The notes: a model not told the origin generated them from the letters alone. A DNA stretch of 64,000 nucleotides from Planctomycetota bacterium (GCA_016235155.1 JACRLW010000026.1:77771-141770), one strand, 5' to 3'; numbered from the stretch's first letter, positions 53,545-62,649 are shown. Translations and numbers: made by a program.

Positions 53545-53613
53545 GCGATCGAGGCCGATTGGCCGCCGCGACGGCGACGACGCTTCGGTCCGTCAGGGTT
53601 GCGCCTCGGCCGC
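53545..53613 (-). repeat. Three-way-junction repeat, copy 3, degenerate
   Basis: Read on the minus strand, GCGGCCGAGG-C at 53613 descending pairs with GGCCTCGATCGC ending at 53545 (one mismatch, one G-U, one missing base). Hairpin B is preserved as GTCGTCGC-CGTC-GCGGCGGC with two G-U pairs. Hairpin A retains GCAACCC but its partner arm has decayed. It lies in the 157-bp gap between the YedE gene start and the antitoxin end. Confidence 0.65.
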
Positions 53614-53668
53614 GATGGGCGCGGATCGTGGCGTGAGGAGCGACCGGATCGAGAGTGGATTCCCATTC

Positions 53669-53989
53669 TCAGGCCGCGCTCGTCGCAAGCGCGCGAGCCA
53701 ACTGCTTGCGCGTGACGCCGAGACTGACGAGCGCGTGCACGAGCAGGTCGATGGACACGGAACGGTCGGCGGCCTCCAACTTGGCAACGCGTGACTGACT
53801 CGAGTGCATGCGTCGGCCGAGATCAGCCTGGGTGAGTCCGAGCTTCGCACGCCGTGCGCGGACAGCATCTGCCAGGGCGAGCTTGATCTCGATGAACACC
53901 TGGTCGGCAACCGTCAGGTCGAGGAAGTCGGCAACCTTGCCGACGCGCCAGCCGGCGGCAACGAGGCGCTTCTGCTTCTTGATATCCAT
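53669..53989 (-). CDS. HTH_XRE antitoxin, HigA-like
   Basis: The protein has 106 residues. The N-terminus (MDIKKQKRLVAAGWRVGKVADFL) is a family-typical antitoxin arm. The helix-turn-helix is RRAKLGLTQADLGRRMHSSQ followed by SRVAKLEAAD and VSIDLLVHALVSLGV. ATG 53989 was selected because it opens that arm; an upstream frame extension has no homology. It lies 23 bp below the stop of a RelE/HigB-like toxin gene, toxin first. Antitoxins of this type bind the toxin and the operon promoter. The toxin gene is interrupted by a stop codon, so this may be an orphan antitoxin. Confidence 0.8.
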   Translation of the reverse strand: MDIKKQKRLVAAGWRVGKVADFLDLTVADQVFIEIKLALADAVRARRAKLGLTQADLGRRMHSSQSRVAKLEAADRSVSIDLLVHALVSLGVTRKQLARALATSAA

Positions 53990-54012
53990 AGATAGGTATC
54001 GGGCAGGTGGGG

Positions 54013-54345
54013 TCAGCTGGAGTCGTAGCGACGAAGTCGGGCTCTCGCGGCCTTCACGACGACATCCGGGGTGGTCGTCGTGCGCTTGGGGAACACGGCA
54101 AGGATGACGATGGCGTCCGGATCGATGCGGTAGAGGATCCGCCAGTTCGAATCCCGGTCGCGGACGCGCAGCACGTGGCACCGAACACCGACGGCCGGCA
54201 TGGGCCGCGAACAGGGCATGCCGAGGAGTTCACCCCGCTGGAGCCTGCGCAGGAGAACACCGGCCTCGCGACGTCCGTCCTCGCCGAAGGGCTACGACTT
54301 GACCTCACCATGAAGCCAGACGAGCGGTTTGTCGGAGTCCGACAT
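54013..54345 (-). pseudogene. HigB/DUF891-like toxin gene with in-frame TAG
   Basis: From ATG 54345 the frame reads MSDSDKPLVWLHGEVKS, then TAG at 54294-54292, then PFGEDGRREAGVLLRRLQRG, LLGMPCSRPMPAVGVRCHVL, RVRDRDSNWRILYRIDPDAI and VILAVFPKRTTTTPDVVV to TGA. Without the TAG this is a complete 110-residue RelE-superfamily toxin (phage Gp49-like/DUF891): the usual HGEVKSPPFSEEARREAG is recognisable, with TAG in place of a Pro codon. An intact copy would cleave mRNA on ribosomes. A shorter product from the internal ATG at 54219 would lack the N-terminal part. It is upstream of an intact antitoxin. The nonsense change may silence the toxin or be a sequence error. Confidence 0.75.
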
Positions 54346-54467
54346 CGAGTGCCAGCATATGTCAACTCGGACATGCCGCAAGGGCGGGCTTATCCCCCGA
54401 CGAGGCGATGTCGCATCCAGGTCGCGAGCGCCCGTCGACCGCATCCACCGCTACGCTCCCCGCCCGC

Positions 54468-57425
54468 ATGCTCGCGAGTCTCCTCCTCAGCGCCGCCCTC
54501 GCCTTCGCTCCGCAAGACGCCGCTCAGGATCCGGCGACGAACGTCGCCACCCTGATCGCCGAGGCGCGCGCCGAACTCGCCAGGCCCGATCACGCCAAGG
54601 CCCGCGCCGCGATCGACCGCGCGCTCGAGCGCGATCCCGTCGACCTGAACGCGCTGCTCCTCAGTTCGCAGATCGCCGAAGCCGCGACCGACAAGGACCG
54701 TGCGACGCACGACCTGCACACCTGGCTGGACCTCGTCGATTCGCTGCCCAAGACGGCGCGCGAACAGAAATCCCGCCTCGCTCCCGAACGCAAGACCCAG
54801 CTGGCCCGTCTCGCCACGCTCGACCCCGAGGCCGCGTCCTGGGGCCGTCTCCAGACCAAGGCCATCCAGGAACTCGACCTGCTGGCGAAGGACTACCAGA
54901 AGCGGAAGGACCTGCTCGGTGCGATCGAGGTCTACCAGGACGAGCTCGCCGTCGACCCGACGCGCGACATCGCGCGCGTCGCGATCACGACCATCCGCCG
55001 CACCGGCGGCAGCGAGGTCGCAATCGACGACGTCTTCGCAGGCGCGGGCGATCCGACCGCGGGCATGTCCGCGGCCGAACGTGCCGCGCTCGACGCGGCG
55101 CACGCCGAGTGGCCGAACGCGTGGACCAACTTCCGCTTCATGGAGGACGGCGGGAAGACGCCGCAGATCGAGATCCGCATCTTCAAGAGCCGCGACCAGT
55201 ACCTCACGCTCGGGCAGAACCCCGTCGCGTGGTCGGGCGGTCACTTCATCGGCGACGCGGTCGAGACCTTCGTCGGCGGCGGCGTGCAGGGGCGCGAGGG
55301 CGTGCGCGACATGTACCGCACGCTGTTCCACGAGGCGGCGCACCAGTTCGTCTCGCTGTCGATCCCCTTCGTGCCCGGCTGGCTCAACGAGGCCTACGCG
55401 TCGTTCTTCGAGGGCTGCACGATCCTCTCCAACGGCAACGTGCGCTGGAACCAGCCGCCGCCGGGACGGCTCTTCCCGCTGGCGGCGCGGATGGAGAAGG
55501 GCTGGATGCAAAGCCCCGACGAAGCCGCGGCCGGCAGCGACGGGCAGTTCAGCGAACCGGAGAACGCGCCGCCGTTCCGCATGGTCGTCGAGGGGCGCTA
55601 CTCGTGGGGTCCGCCGTGGTACGCGCCGACCTGGGGCGTCGTCTATCTGCTGTGGAACTGGCGCGACCAGGATGGACGCGCCGTCTGGCGCGACGCGTCG
55701 CACGCCTACGCCGAGTCGTTCAAGCGCGGGCAGCCCAAGGACCCCGCCCTGCACTTCGAGGAGACGGTGCTCGCGGCGCCGAACTCGCCGGCGAAGCGGA
55801 TCGACGAGATGGACGCGATCTGGAAGGCCTTCGTCCTCGAACTGCGCGACCGTGCCACCGGCAAGCTCGACGACCGCACGCGCTTCCTCGACTGGGCGTC
55901 GCGCGCCGCCGAGCGCGGCGACAAGGCCGGCGCGCTCGAGCTGCTCGAAGAAGCGCTCGAGGACCGCGGCGCCGACCCCGACCTGCTCGAACGCACCGCG
56001 CGCCTGCTCGAGGAACTCGAACTGAAGGCCCGCGCCGCCGCGACCTGGCGCGAACTGCGCGCCGCGCTGCAGGCCGACGGCAAGAACGACGACCCGCGCA
56101 TCGCCGAGGCGAGTGAACGCATCCTCCGCCTCGATCCGCTCGCGCTGAAGCGGATCGCGATCACGCAGAAGTTCGCGAACGACGGCCTCGCGCTCGCGCA
56201 GCGCTACGAAGCCGCGGGCCTGCCGACGATGGGCCTCGAGATCCTGCGCCGGGTCGGCGCGCGCTTCTCCGTCCCTGCGGTGCTCGACGCCTACACGCAG
56301 CTCGCCGAGCGCACCGGCAAGAGCCTCGCGCGCTGGCGACTCGCCTACGACGAACGCACGCTCGACGGCTGGTCGGGCGACTCCGCGAACTACCAGGCCT
56401 ACGGCGCACGGATCCGCGCCGACGTGCCGGCCACCGCGGGCGACGACACGATGGTCACCAAGCTGTTGATCTGCGACGTCGCCTTCGACGCGGACTACTC
56501 GCTCGAAGCGCAGCTGCGGGTCCCGATCGACGCGCAGGGCGTCGCGGAGGGTCGCCTCGCCGGACTCTGCTTCGGCCGCAAGGGCGATCAGGACTACTCG
56601 GCGCTCCTCCTGCATCCGAAGGGCTACCTCGACGTGGCGACGAACCGCGGCGGCGTCTGGGAGGTGCACGATCACCGCAGCGTGCTCGCCGGCCCGGGCG
56701 AGTGGCACACGCTGCGCATCGACGTGACCGGCAACTCGGTCGACGTCTACTTCGACGGCCTCTACGCGCGCAGCGTCGACTTCGCGTCGCCGCACGTGCT
56801 GCGCGGCGGCTTCGGGCTCGTGACCGGACCCGGCGAAGCGGAGTACCGCGAACTCCGTCTCCTCGCGCGCGACCCGCGCGACCCCGCGGCGCGCATCGAG
56901 CGCGTGCTCGCGCAGAAGCGCATCCTCGCCGACGCCTCGCTGCGGCAACCGGGCAGCTTCGCCGGGATCGAACCGCCGCCGCTCGACGTCGACTGGCTGC
57001 GCGGCGAGCCCGTGGCACTCGCGGAGTTGAAGGGCAAGCCGGTGATGCTGGTGTTCTGGTCGCCGATCGCCGAGCGCCTGATCCCGACCGCCAAGTACGT
57101 CGCGCACCTGATCGAGCGCGGCCGCGAGGCCGGCCTCGAGACGATCGTCGTGTGCGATGGCGGCACCGAGGGCCAGGCACTCGAGACCGCGCTCGCCGCC
57201 GAACCGATGACCGGGGCGCGCATCGCGCGCGACAAGACCGCGACCTTCGATCAGTACTTCATCAAGATCGGCGGCTTCGGCATGCCGCGCTTCCTCTTGA
57301 TCCGCCGCTCGGGCCGAGTCGCGTTCGAGGGCGATCCGGGCTTCACGCGGGGGATCGGCTGGCGCAAGGCGGACGGTCCGACCTTCGTCGACCAGCCCTT
57401 CGACGCATTCCTCGCCGACCGCTGA
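54468..57425 (+). CDS. Secreted gluzincin-like metallopeptidase with thioredoxin-like C-terminus
   Basis: This is a 985-residue exported protein. Its signal peptide ends near LAFAPQDAAQ. Helical TPR-like repeats fill residues 30-180. The zinc motif is RTLFHEAAHQFVSL (HEAAH, about residue 290) and the third ligand Glu is in GWLNEAYASFFEG, as in DUF1570-like peptidases. A helical region (residues 430-620) is followed by a DUF1080/laminin-G-like beta-sandwich (LDGWSGDSANYQAYG, ADYSLEAQLRVPI, WHTLRIDVTG). The C-terminal 150 residues are a TlpA-like thioredoxin fold (ELKGKPVMLVFWSPIAERLI), in which the CxxC position reads SPIAER, so redox activity is unlikely. ATG 54468 opens the signal peptide. 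Confidence 0.8.
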   Translation: MLASLLLSAALAFAPQDAAQDPATNVATLIAEARAELARPDHAKARAAIDRALERDPVDLNALLLSSQIAEAATDKDRATHDLHTWLDLVDSLPKTAREQKSRLAPERKTQLARLATLDPEAASWGRLQTKAIQELDLLAKDYQKRKDLLGAIEVYQDELAVDPTRDIARVAITTIRRTGGSEVAIDDVFAGAGDPTAGMSAAERAALDAAHAEWPNAWTNFRFMEDGGKTPQIEIRIFKSRDQYLTLGQNPVAWSGGHFIGDAVETFVGGGVQGREGVRDMYRTLFHEAAHQFVSLSIPFVPGWLNEAYASFFEGCTILSNGNVRWNQPPPGRLFPLAARMEKGWMQSPDEAAAGSDGQFSEPENAPPFRMVVEGRYSWGPPWYAPTWGVVYLLWNWRDQDGRAVWRDASHAYAESFKRGQPKDPALHFEETVLAAPNSPAKRIDEMDAIWKAFVLELRDRATGKLDDRTRFLDWASRAAERGDKAGALELLEEALEDRGADPDLLERTARLLEELELKARAAATWRELRAALQADGKNDDPRIAEASERILRLDPLALKRIAITQKFANDGLALAQRYEAAGLPTMGLEILRRVGARFSVPAVLDAYTQLAERTGKSLARWRLAYDERTLDGWSGDSANYQAYGARIRADVPATAGDDTMVTKLLICDVAFDADYSLEAQLRVPIDAQGVAEGRLAGLCFGRKGDQDYSALLLHPKGYLDVATNRGGVWEVHDHRSVLAGPGEWHTLRIDVTGNSVDVYFDGLYARSVDFASPHVLRGGFGLVTGPGEAEYRELRLLARDPRDPAARIERVLAQKRILADASLRQPGSFAGIEPPPLDVDWLRGEPVALAELKGKPVMLVFWSPIAERLIPTAKYVAHLIERGREAGLETIVVCDGGTEGQALETALAAEPMTGARIARDKTATFDQYFIKIGGFGMPRFLLIRRSGRVAFEGDPGFTRGIGWRKADGPTFVDQPFDAFLADR

Positions 57426-57545
57426 CCGCGGAGCGGACACGAACCCCTGCCGCGTCTCGCGACGGGAGCACGGGCGAGGCGTCGCATCCATCGACGGTTC
57501 CCGGCCGGTGACCGGCGCACTGTCGAATCGCGGTGCAGCCGGACG

Positions 57546-57561
57546 CTTCGACCGGTCGAAG
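57546..57561. promoter_or_regulatory. 16-bp perfect palindrome upstream of histidine kinase
   Basis: CTTCGACCGGTCGAAG is a perfect inverted repeat centred 47 bp before the GTG start of the kinase gene, within the 175-bp gap after the metallopeptidase. It is a candidate operator for a dimeric regulator. No such site was noticed elsewhere in the window. Confidence 0.4.
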
Positions 57562-57600
57562 ACCCGACGGGACGAACGGGTTTCGAACCTCCGATCTGAC

Positions 57601-59028
57601 GTGCGCCCACACCACAGAGTGATCATCGCCATCACGGTCGCGACGGCCGCCGCCGGGACGATCGGCGGGCTCGTGGCGTCGCGCGACGCGGCGGTGCCCG
57701 CGCCGGGCGCGGGCTTGCTCGACGACGCGAACCTCGTCGCGCTCGCGTTGCCCACGGCGGACGACCACGATGCCGAAGCCCGCTCGCGTCTGATGCTCCA
57801 GCGCCTGGTGCGCGCCCGCGACGGGGTTGTCGGCGCCGCGTGTTGGTTGCCGAGCATCGACGGCGCGAGCGACGTGTTCGCCGCCGCGGGCGATGCCGGG
57901 GATGCCGTCGAGCTGCGCGAACACGCCGGTTTGCCGCGCGCGGTGCAACTCGCCGACGGCCGCACGGTCGCGGCCCCGGTGCGCAGCACCGACGGCCGCG
58001 CGCACGGCGTCGTCATCCTGCGTGGCGCGGAACCGCTCGACGCGCCGCTGCCCTGGTGGCCCCTCGCGACGCTCGTCGCGACGGGCATCGCCTTCGCATG
58101 GGCGCGGATGCAGGTCGGGTCCCCGCTCCGCCGGCTCGGGTCGCTCGCGCCGGGGATGTCGCCGGACGCTTCGCTGCACGCGCTCGCCGATCGGCTCGTC
58201 GACGACCTGGGCGAAACTCGCATCGCCGCGAAGATCGAACGTCAGGTGCGCCTGCGCACGCGCGAACTCGAGCTCCTCGCGCGTCGCGCCGACGATCACC
58301 TCGCGAACACCGCTCACGAGTTGCGCACGCCGCTCACCGCGGCGCTCGCCGCCGTCGACATGGTGTACGACGGCTACGCGACGACCGAGGAGGAACGCCG
58401 CCAGTTCCTCGAGCAGGCTGCGACCTCCGGACGGCACCTGATGCTCCTGCTCAACGACCTTCTCGACCGCGCCGCCGTCGAGTCAGGTCGACTGCGCATC
58501 GACCCGCGCGACTGCTTCGTCGAGGACGTCGTCCGCGACGCGCAGAAGATCCTCGCGCCGATGGCCGCCGCGCGCGGCAGCGCGTTCGCCGTCGAGATCG
58601 CGCCGGATGTCGCGCGGGCGGTGCGCGCCGATCCGACACGCGTGCTGCAAGTCCTCTTCAACCTCGTCGGCAACGCGCTCAAGTACTCGCCGAGCGGCTC
58701 GCCGGTCGCGCTGCGCGCGACGGCGGTCGAACGCGGCGTGCTCATCGAGGTCGAAGACCGCGGCATCGGCGTGCCGGAGTCGCAGCGCGGGCTCCTGTTC
58801 CAGCGCTTCAGCCGGGTGCACGACGCCTCGTCGTCGTCGGCCGCGGGCTCCGGCATCGGCCTGTGGGTCTGCAAGGCGCTCATCGACGGGATGGGCGGCG
58901 AGATCGGGCACAAGGACGCGGCCGACGGTTGCGGCTCCGTGTTCTGGTTCCGCCTCGACTGGGTGCCGGGGAGACCGGCGTCGGGCAAGCGCAGCGTGGC
59001 GGCTCAGGAGCAGAACGCGACGGCCTGA
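57601..59028 (+). CDS. Membrane sensor histidine kinase
   Basis: The protein has 475 residues. A short N-terminal membrane helix (VIIAITVATAAAGTIGGLV) and a second one near residues 145-165 (PWWPLATLVATGIAFAWA) flank a periplasmic domain of about 120 residues. Phosphoacceptor motif NTAHELRTPLTAALAAVDMV has His at residue 239, HisKA type. The ATP-binding region shows the N box VLFNLVGNALKYSPSG, G1 EVEDRGIGVPESQRG, F box LLFQRFSRVHD and G2 GSGIGLWVCKALIDGMGG. GTG 57601 starts directly before the first helix; an earlier GTG at 57508 adds Arg-rich sequence. No response regulator follows; the next two genes are 12 bp and 4-bp overlap away and may be co-transcribed. Confidence 0.85.
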   Translation: MRPHHRVIIAITVATAAAGTIGGLVASRDAAVPAPGAGLLDDANLVALALPTADDHDAEARSRLMLQRLVRARDGVVGAACWLPSIDGASDVFAAAGDAGDAVELREHAGLPRAVQLADGRTVAAPVRSTDGRAHGVVILRGAEPLDAPLPWWPLATLVATGIAFAWARMQVGSPLRRLGSLAPGMSPDASLHALADRLVDDLGETRIAAKIERQVRLRTRELELLARRADDHLANTAHELRTPLTAALAAVDMVYDGYATTEEERRQFLEQAATSGRHLMLLLNDLLDRAAVESGRLRIDPRDCFVEDVVRDAQKILAPMAAARGSAFAVEIAPDVARAVRADPTRVLQVLFNLVGNALKYSPSGSPVALRATAVERGVLIEVEDRGIGVPESQRGLLFQRFSRVHDASSSSAAGSGIGLWVCKALIDGMGGEIGHKDAADGCGSVFWFRLDWVPGRPASGKRSVAAQEQNATA

Positions 59029-59040
59029 GCGACTGCCGCC

Positions 59041-59856
59041 ATGATCCGGGCGATGCGCCGCCGCCCGGTCCGCCCCACCGTCCTCGCCCTCGCCGCCCTG
59101 GCCGCTCAGGCGACCGGTCTTGGACTCGCGGCGCAGGCGACGGGCGGCCCGACCCCGATCCCGACCGCGACCCACCGGATCGCACAGTTCGTGTGGGCGG
59201 GAGAGTTCCCTTCCGGCTGGCGGCAACTCGAGCGGCAAGAGGTGCTGGGCTTCGCGGGCCGCCTGTTCAGCGACACGGCGGTCGAATCGATCGCCGCGGC
59301 GGAGCTCACGGTCTTCGGTGAGATCGACCGTTGGCGCACCGGCGGAACCCGCGGCGGCGCTCTCGCGGTCGTGGTCCGCGACGGGGAACGGGTCGCGGAC
59401 GAGGCCCTGGTCGAAGAGCTCGAGAGCTTCTACGCCAGCCTCACCGGCGACCGCTGCGAGGTCCTGTCCACCGGCCTTTCGACCGTCGGCAAGGCGGCCC
59501 ACCCGGTCGTCGAAATGTCGCGTCGGATCAGCCCCGCCGACGGCAGTCCACCCTTCCGCACGCTCGACGTCGTCGCCTCGACTTCGGGCAAGCTGTTGAT
59601 CCTCAGCTTTCGCGCGTGGGAGAATGAGTTCGTCGAAGTCGAACCCGGTTTGCGCGCCATCGCCTCGAGCCTCAGCTTCGCTCGGCCCCCGCGCAAACCC
59701 GGCGAGCTCGGCGATCGCCTGCTACAGGCTGCGGTCTTCGGCGGTTTCCTCCTGGTCGGACTCTTCGGCCTGAGGGCGCTGCTCCGCCGTCGCCCATCGG
59801 AACACCTCCTGCCGTCGGACCGCGATCGCGGTACCGGGTCTGGCAGCCCAGAATGA
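59041..59856 (+). CDS. Exported hypothetical protein with C-terminal membrane helix
   Basis: The protein has 271 residues and a signal peptide (ending near LAAQATGG), a soluble domain of about 170 residues with FPSGWRQLERQEVLGFAGRL, VVVRDGERVADEALVEELE, LTGDRCEVLSTGLSTVG and KLLILSFRAWENEFVEVEPG, then a membrane helix LLQAAVFGGFLLVGLFGLRA and a basic tail. The domain looks like a lipid- or membrane-damage-related family of PsbP-like fold, but this is a weak impression. It follows the histidine kinase by 12 bp, and its stop overlaps the next ATG (ATGA). I assign no function. Confidence 0.65.
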   Translation: MIRAMRRRPVRPTVLALAALAAQATGLGLAAQATGGPTPIPTATHRIAQFVWAGEFPSGWRQLERQEVLGFAGRLFSDTAVESIAAAELTVFGEIDRWRTGGTRGGALAVVVRDGERVADEALVEELESFYASLTGDRCEVLSTGLSTVGKAAHPVVEMSRRISPADGSPPFRTLDVVASTSGKLLILSFRAWENEFVEVEPGLRAIASSLSFARPPRKPGELGDRLLQAAVFGGFLLVGLFGLRALLRRRPSEHLLPSDRDRGTGSGSPE

Positions 59857-61393
59857 GCAAGAAGAAAGCCGCGACCACGGCCGAGAGCCGTGTCTCCATC
59901 ACCAAGCCGCTGTTCGAAGCCGGGATGCAGTGCGCGAAGCGCCTGTATCTCGAACGGAACGAAGCGCCCAGCAAGCCGGAACTCGACGACTACCACCAGG
60001 AACTGCTCGAGCTGGGCGGGGCGCGAAGCTCGTCGAGCTGGCGAGTCAGCCGTTCCCGAAGGGCATCGACCTCGGCAAGGACGACTTCGACGACGCGCTG
60101 AAGAAGACGCACGCGTTCCTCACGATGGGCAAGCCCGGCGTGCTCTTCCACGCGGCATTCCGGGGCGGCGACGTGGAAGTGCGCGTCGACATCGTGCTCG
60201 TCTCCGCGAAGGCGGAACTCGATCTCTTCGAGGTGAAGGCGGGGACGACGGTGAAGCCGCGCCATCTCCAGGACATCGCGATGCAGATCCGGGCGATCGA
60301 GACGTCGAGCTTCCAGGTGAAGAGCGCGTCGATCCTCCACCTCGATCCGCGCTACGTGCACGACGGCTCGGCGAACTACCCGGTGCACAAGCTGTTCCGG
60401 AGCGTCGACGTCACGCGCCGCGCGCGACGACTGCTCCCGCGCGTGGCCGAGCAGATCGAGACCTTCGCCTCGGTCCTCGCCGACGAGAGCACGCTCGAAC
60501 TGCCGACCGGCACGTGGTGCAAGAACCCGCTCCCGTGCCCGTTCCTCCCCCGGTGCACGAAGCAGGGTCCGGCGCATCCGCTGGTCGAGCTCCCGCAGTT
60601 GAACCAGCAACTCGAGCGACGCTTCCACGAGGATGCCGTCGAGTCGATCACGCAGCTCGATCCGCAGGACGAAGGGCTCTCGCAGCAGCAGCGTCGCGTC
60701 GTCCGGGCGATCGCCCTCAAGGGGCTCGTCGTCGAGCCGTTCGTCCCGGAGGAGTTGCAGGACGTCGACTGGCCGTTGTGCTTCGTCCACATCGGCTGGC
60801 ACCTCGAACCGCTGCCGCGCCTGCCCAAGACCAAGCCCTGGCTCAAGCTGCCATTCGCCTGGTCCGTCCACCGCATCGGGCAGACCGGCTACGTCGCCAG
60901 CCAGAGCTTCGTCTCCGCCGTCGCGGACGACCCGCGACGCCCGGTCCTCGAGAGCCTCGTGAAGGAACTCACCGACGCCGGCACGGTGGTCGTCTACGGC
61001 AACGGGCACGACGAGCGCCTGCGCGCGCTTCTCGACCTCGATCCCGAACTCAAGCCCAAGCTGCGTTCCCTGTTGCAGGCGCCGCTGCTCGAGATCGGCA
61101 GCCTGATCCAACACGGCGTCTACCACCCGGACTTCGACGGCCGCTTCGAGATGCCGACCGTCCACGCGGTCCTCGCCGAAGCGCTGTCGCACCTGGAGCG
61201 CCCGCCGATCGCCGAACTGATCGACGCGTCCGATCTCGAGATCCACGACGACGACGAAGCGAGCCGCGCCTACGCGAAGATCATCGCGAAGCGCACGCGC
61301 ACGACGACGCGCGAGAAGCTCGGCGCCGAGATCGACAAGTGGGCCAAGCGGTCGAGCGCCGTCCTCTACGACCTCTGGCGCCTGCTCAAGTAG
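59853..61393 (+). pseudogene. Cas4-like PD-(D/E)XK nuclease with DUF2779-like region, frameshifted
   Basis: ATG 59853 begins SVSITKPLFEAGMQCAKRLYL, the start of a Cas4-like nuclease. The frame breaks near 60020-60030, in a G/C run after ELLELGG. Downstream coding continues in another frame as AKLVELASQPFPKGIDLG; one missing base explains it and would give 513 residues. Nuclease motifs: RVDIVLVSAKAELDLFEVKAG (D...ExK). Four Cys for an iron-sulfur cluster are in GMQCAKR and WCKNPLPCPFLPRC. The second half is DUF2779-like (LPFAWSVHRIGQTGY, GTVVVYGNGHDE, IGSLIQHGVYHPDFDG), but the usual D-x-E-T exonuclease signature is replaced by FVHIGWHLEP. It overlaps the previous stop (ATGA). A DNA repair or recombination role is likely if intact. 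Confidence 0.75.
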
Positions 61394-61401
61394 CGGCGCA
61401 G

Positions 61402-62562
61402 CTACGCGCCGCCGAGCGCCGCGTCCTGCGCCGCACCCTGCTCGACGCCGTTCACGGGCGCCGCGCTCTTCACCGGTTCGACCAGTTCGCTCGGCTCGAG
61501 GCCGACGCCGAACGCGTCGGGAGGTCCGCCGACCCGGACGCGCGACCAGGCCGCTCGCACGAGCGTGTGCTCGTCGTCGAGCACGATCACGGAGTACGGA
61601 TGGTCGGCGTAGAGGTTCTCGCGCTCCTCGATCCGCAACACGCCGCGGTCGCGCAGTTCGTTGATCATCGCGCGCCGCTCGGGGTGGACGATGTGCGCGA
61701 AGTGCTGGCTCATCGCACCCTTCAGGAACGGCGAGAGCCACACCTCCTTGCTGCCGTGACGGAGTCGCGAGCGGATCATCAGCTCGACGCACTGCATCAA
61801 CCGGTCCTCGTGCTCCTGCGGCGTCGCCTCACCGCCCCAGGTGACCGGGATGCGGCCGACGACCACCGCGGAGCGATCGCGCGCCGGCGGGCGGACCGTG
61901 CGGCGGAGGCCGCGGGCCGCCGGACGCAGCAGTTCCTGATCGGCTCCTGACCCCTCGGCGTCGATCGCGGGCGCCGGCGCTTCGAGCGTCTGCTCGATGA
62001 TCCGCTCGGTCGGCGCGCGCGACGGCGGCGGGGCCTGCGGCTCCTCGACCGGCGGCGCCGCGAGCCGATCGCCGGCGAGTTCCATCGCGTCCCAGAAGCG
62101 GTCGGCGCCGACGCGCGCACGAAGGTCGCCGCTCGTCGAGTCCATGATCGAAACGAGGCGCAGTTCACGCCCCTCTTCCAACACCTGGCGCGCGACCGGA
62201 AGGAAGTCCCGGTCGCCGGAGACCACGACGATCATGCCGACGTCGCCGCGGCGGAAGAGCACGCGCGCGACGTCGAAGGTCAGTTGGATGTCGGCCGAGT
62301 TGCGGCCCGAGTGCCCGACGAGCACGTACTGCGGATCGAGACCGAGCAACGCCAGATCGTGCGCAACCTCCGAACCGGGGTAGTTGTCGAAGGCCGCGTA
62401 GCTGCGGCCGATCAGCATCGCGACGCCGTTCTCCCGCAACCGACCCACCAGTCCCTGCAACACACCGAGTGCGACGTCGCGGACGCGCTGGTCCCCCACC
62501 TCCGCACGCCCACGCAACGCACCGAACAGATTCTCGAAATCCACGAAGACCGCTGCATTCAT
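61402..62562 (-). CDS. NYN-domain protein (LabA/DUF88-like)
   Basis: The protein has 386 residues. The NYN nuclease-like domain covers residues 1-160 with the four acidic sites visible: MNAAVFVDFENLFGAL, SGRNSADIQLTFDVA, GMIVVVSGDRDFLPVA, and a later LVSIMDSTSGDL. A Pro/Ala-rich linker follows (about 170-240). The C-terminal part (about 250-345) has helical elements WLSPFLKGAMSQHFAHIV and RRAMINELRDRGVLRIEE, like an OST-HTH/LOTUS-type winged helix. NYN proteins usually cut RNA in a metal-dependent way. It lies 8 bp from the convergent nuclease pseudogene. Confidence 0.82.
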   Translation of the reverse strand: MNAAVFVDFENLFGALRGRAEVGDQRVRDVALGVLQGLVGRLRENGVAMLIGRSYAAFDNYPGSEVAHDLALLGLDPQYVLVGHSGRNSADIQLTFDVARVLFRRGDVGMIVVVSGDRDFLPVARQVLEEGRELRLVSIMDSTSGDLRARVGADRFWDAMELAGDRLAAPPVEEPQAPPPSRAPTERIIEQTLEAPAPAIDAEGSGADQELLRPAARGLRRTVRPPARDRSAVVVGRIPVTWGGEATPQEHEDRLMQCVELMIRSRLRHGSKEVWLSPFLKGAMSQHFAHIVHPERRAMINELRDRGVLRIEERENLYADHPYSVIVLDDEHTLVRAAWSRVRVGGPPDAFGVGLEPSELVEPVKSAAPVNGVEQGAAQDAALGGA

Positions 62563-62649
62563 GCCGGGATCGTTGTGGGCCGGGCGGCGGGGATCAAGCC
62601 CCGTGTCCCGCGACGATCACGGGCGCGGTGAACGTAGACCCAGCGCTCG

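Noticed and set aside
54145-54165. T-loop-like GTTCGAATCCC on the plus strand
   Set aside because: It lies in the HigB-like toxin coding region (SNWRI) and lacks flanking tRNA stems.
59853-61393. Cas4-like nuclease as part of a CRISPR-Cas locus
   Set aside because: No repeats, spacers or other cas genes are present, and the second half is DUF2779-like.
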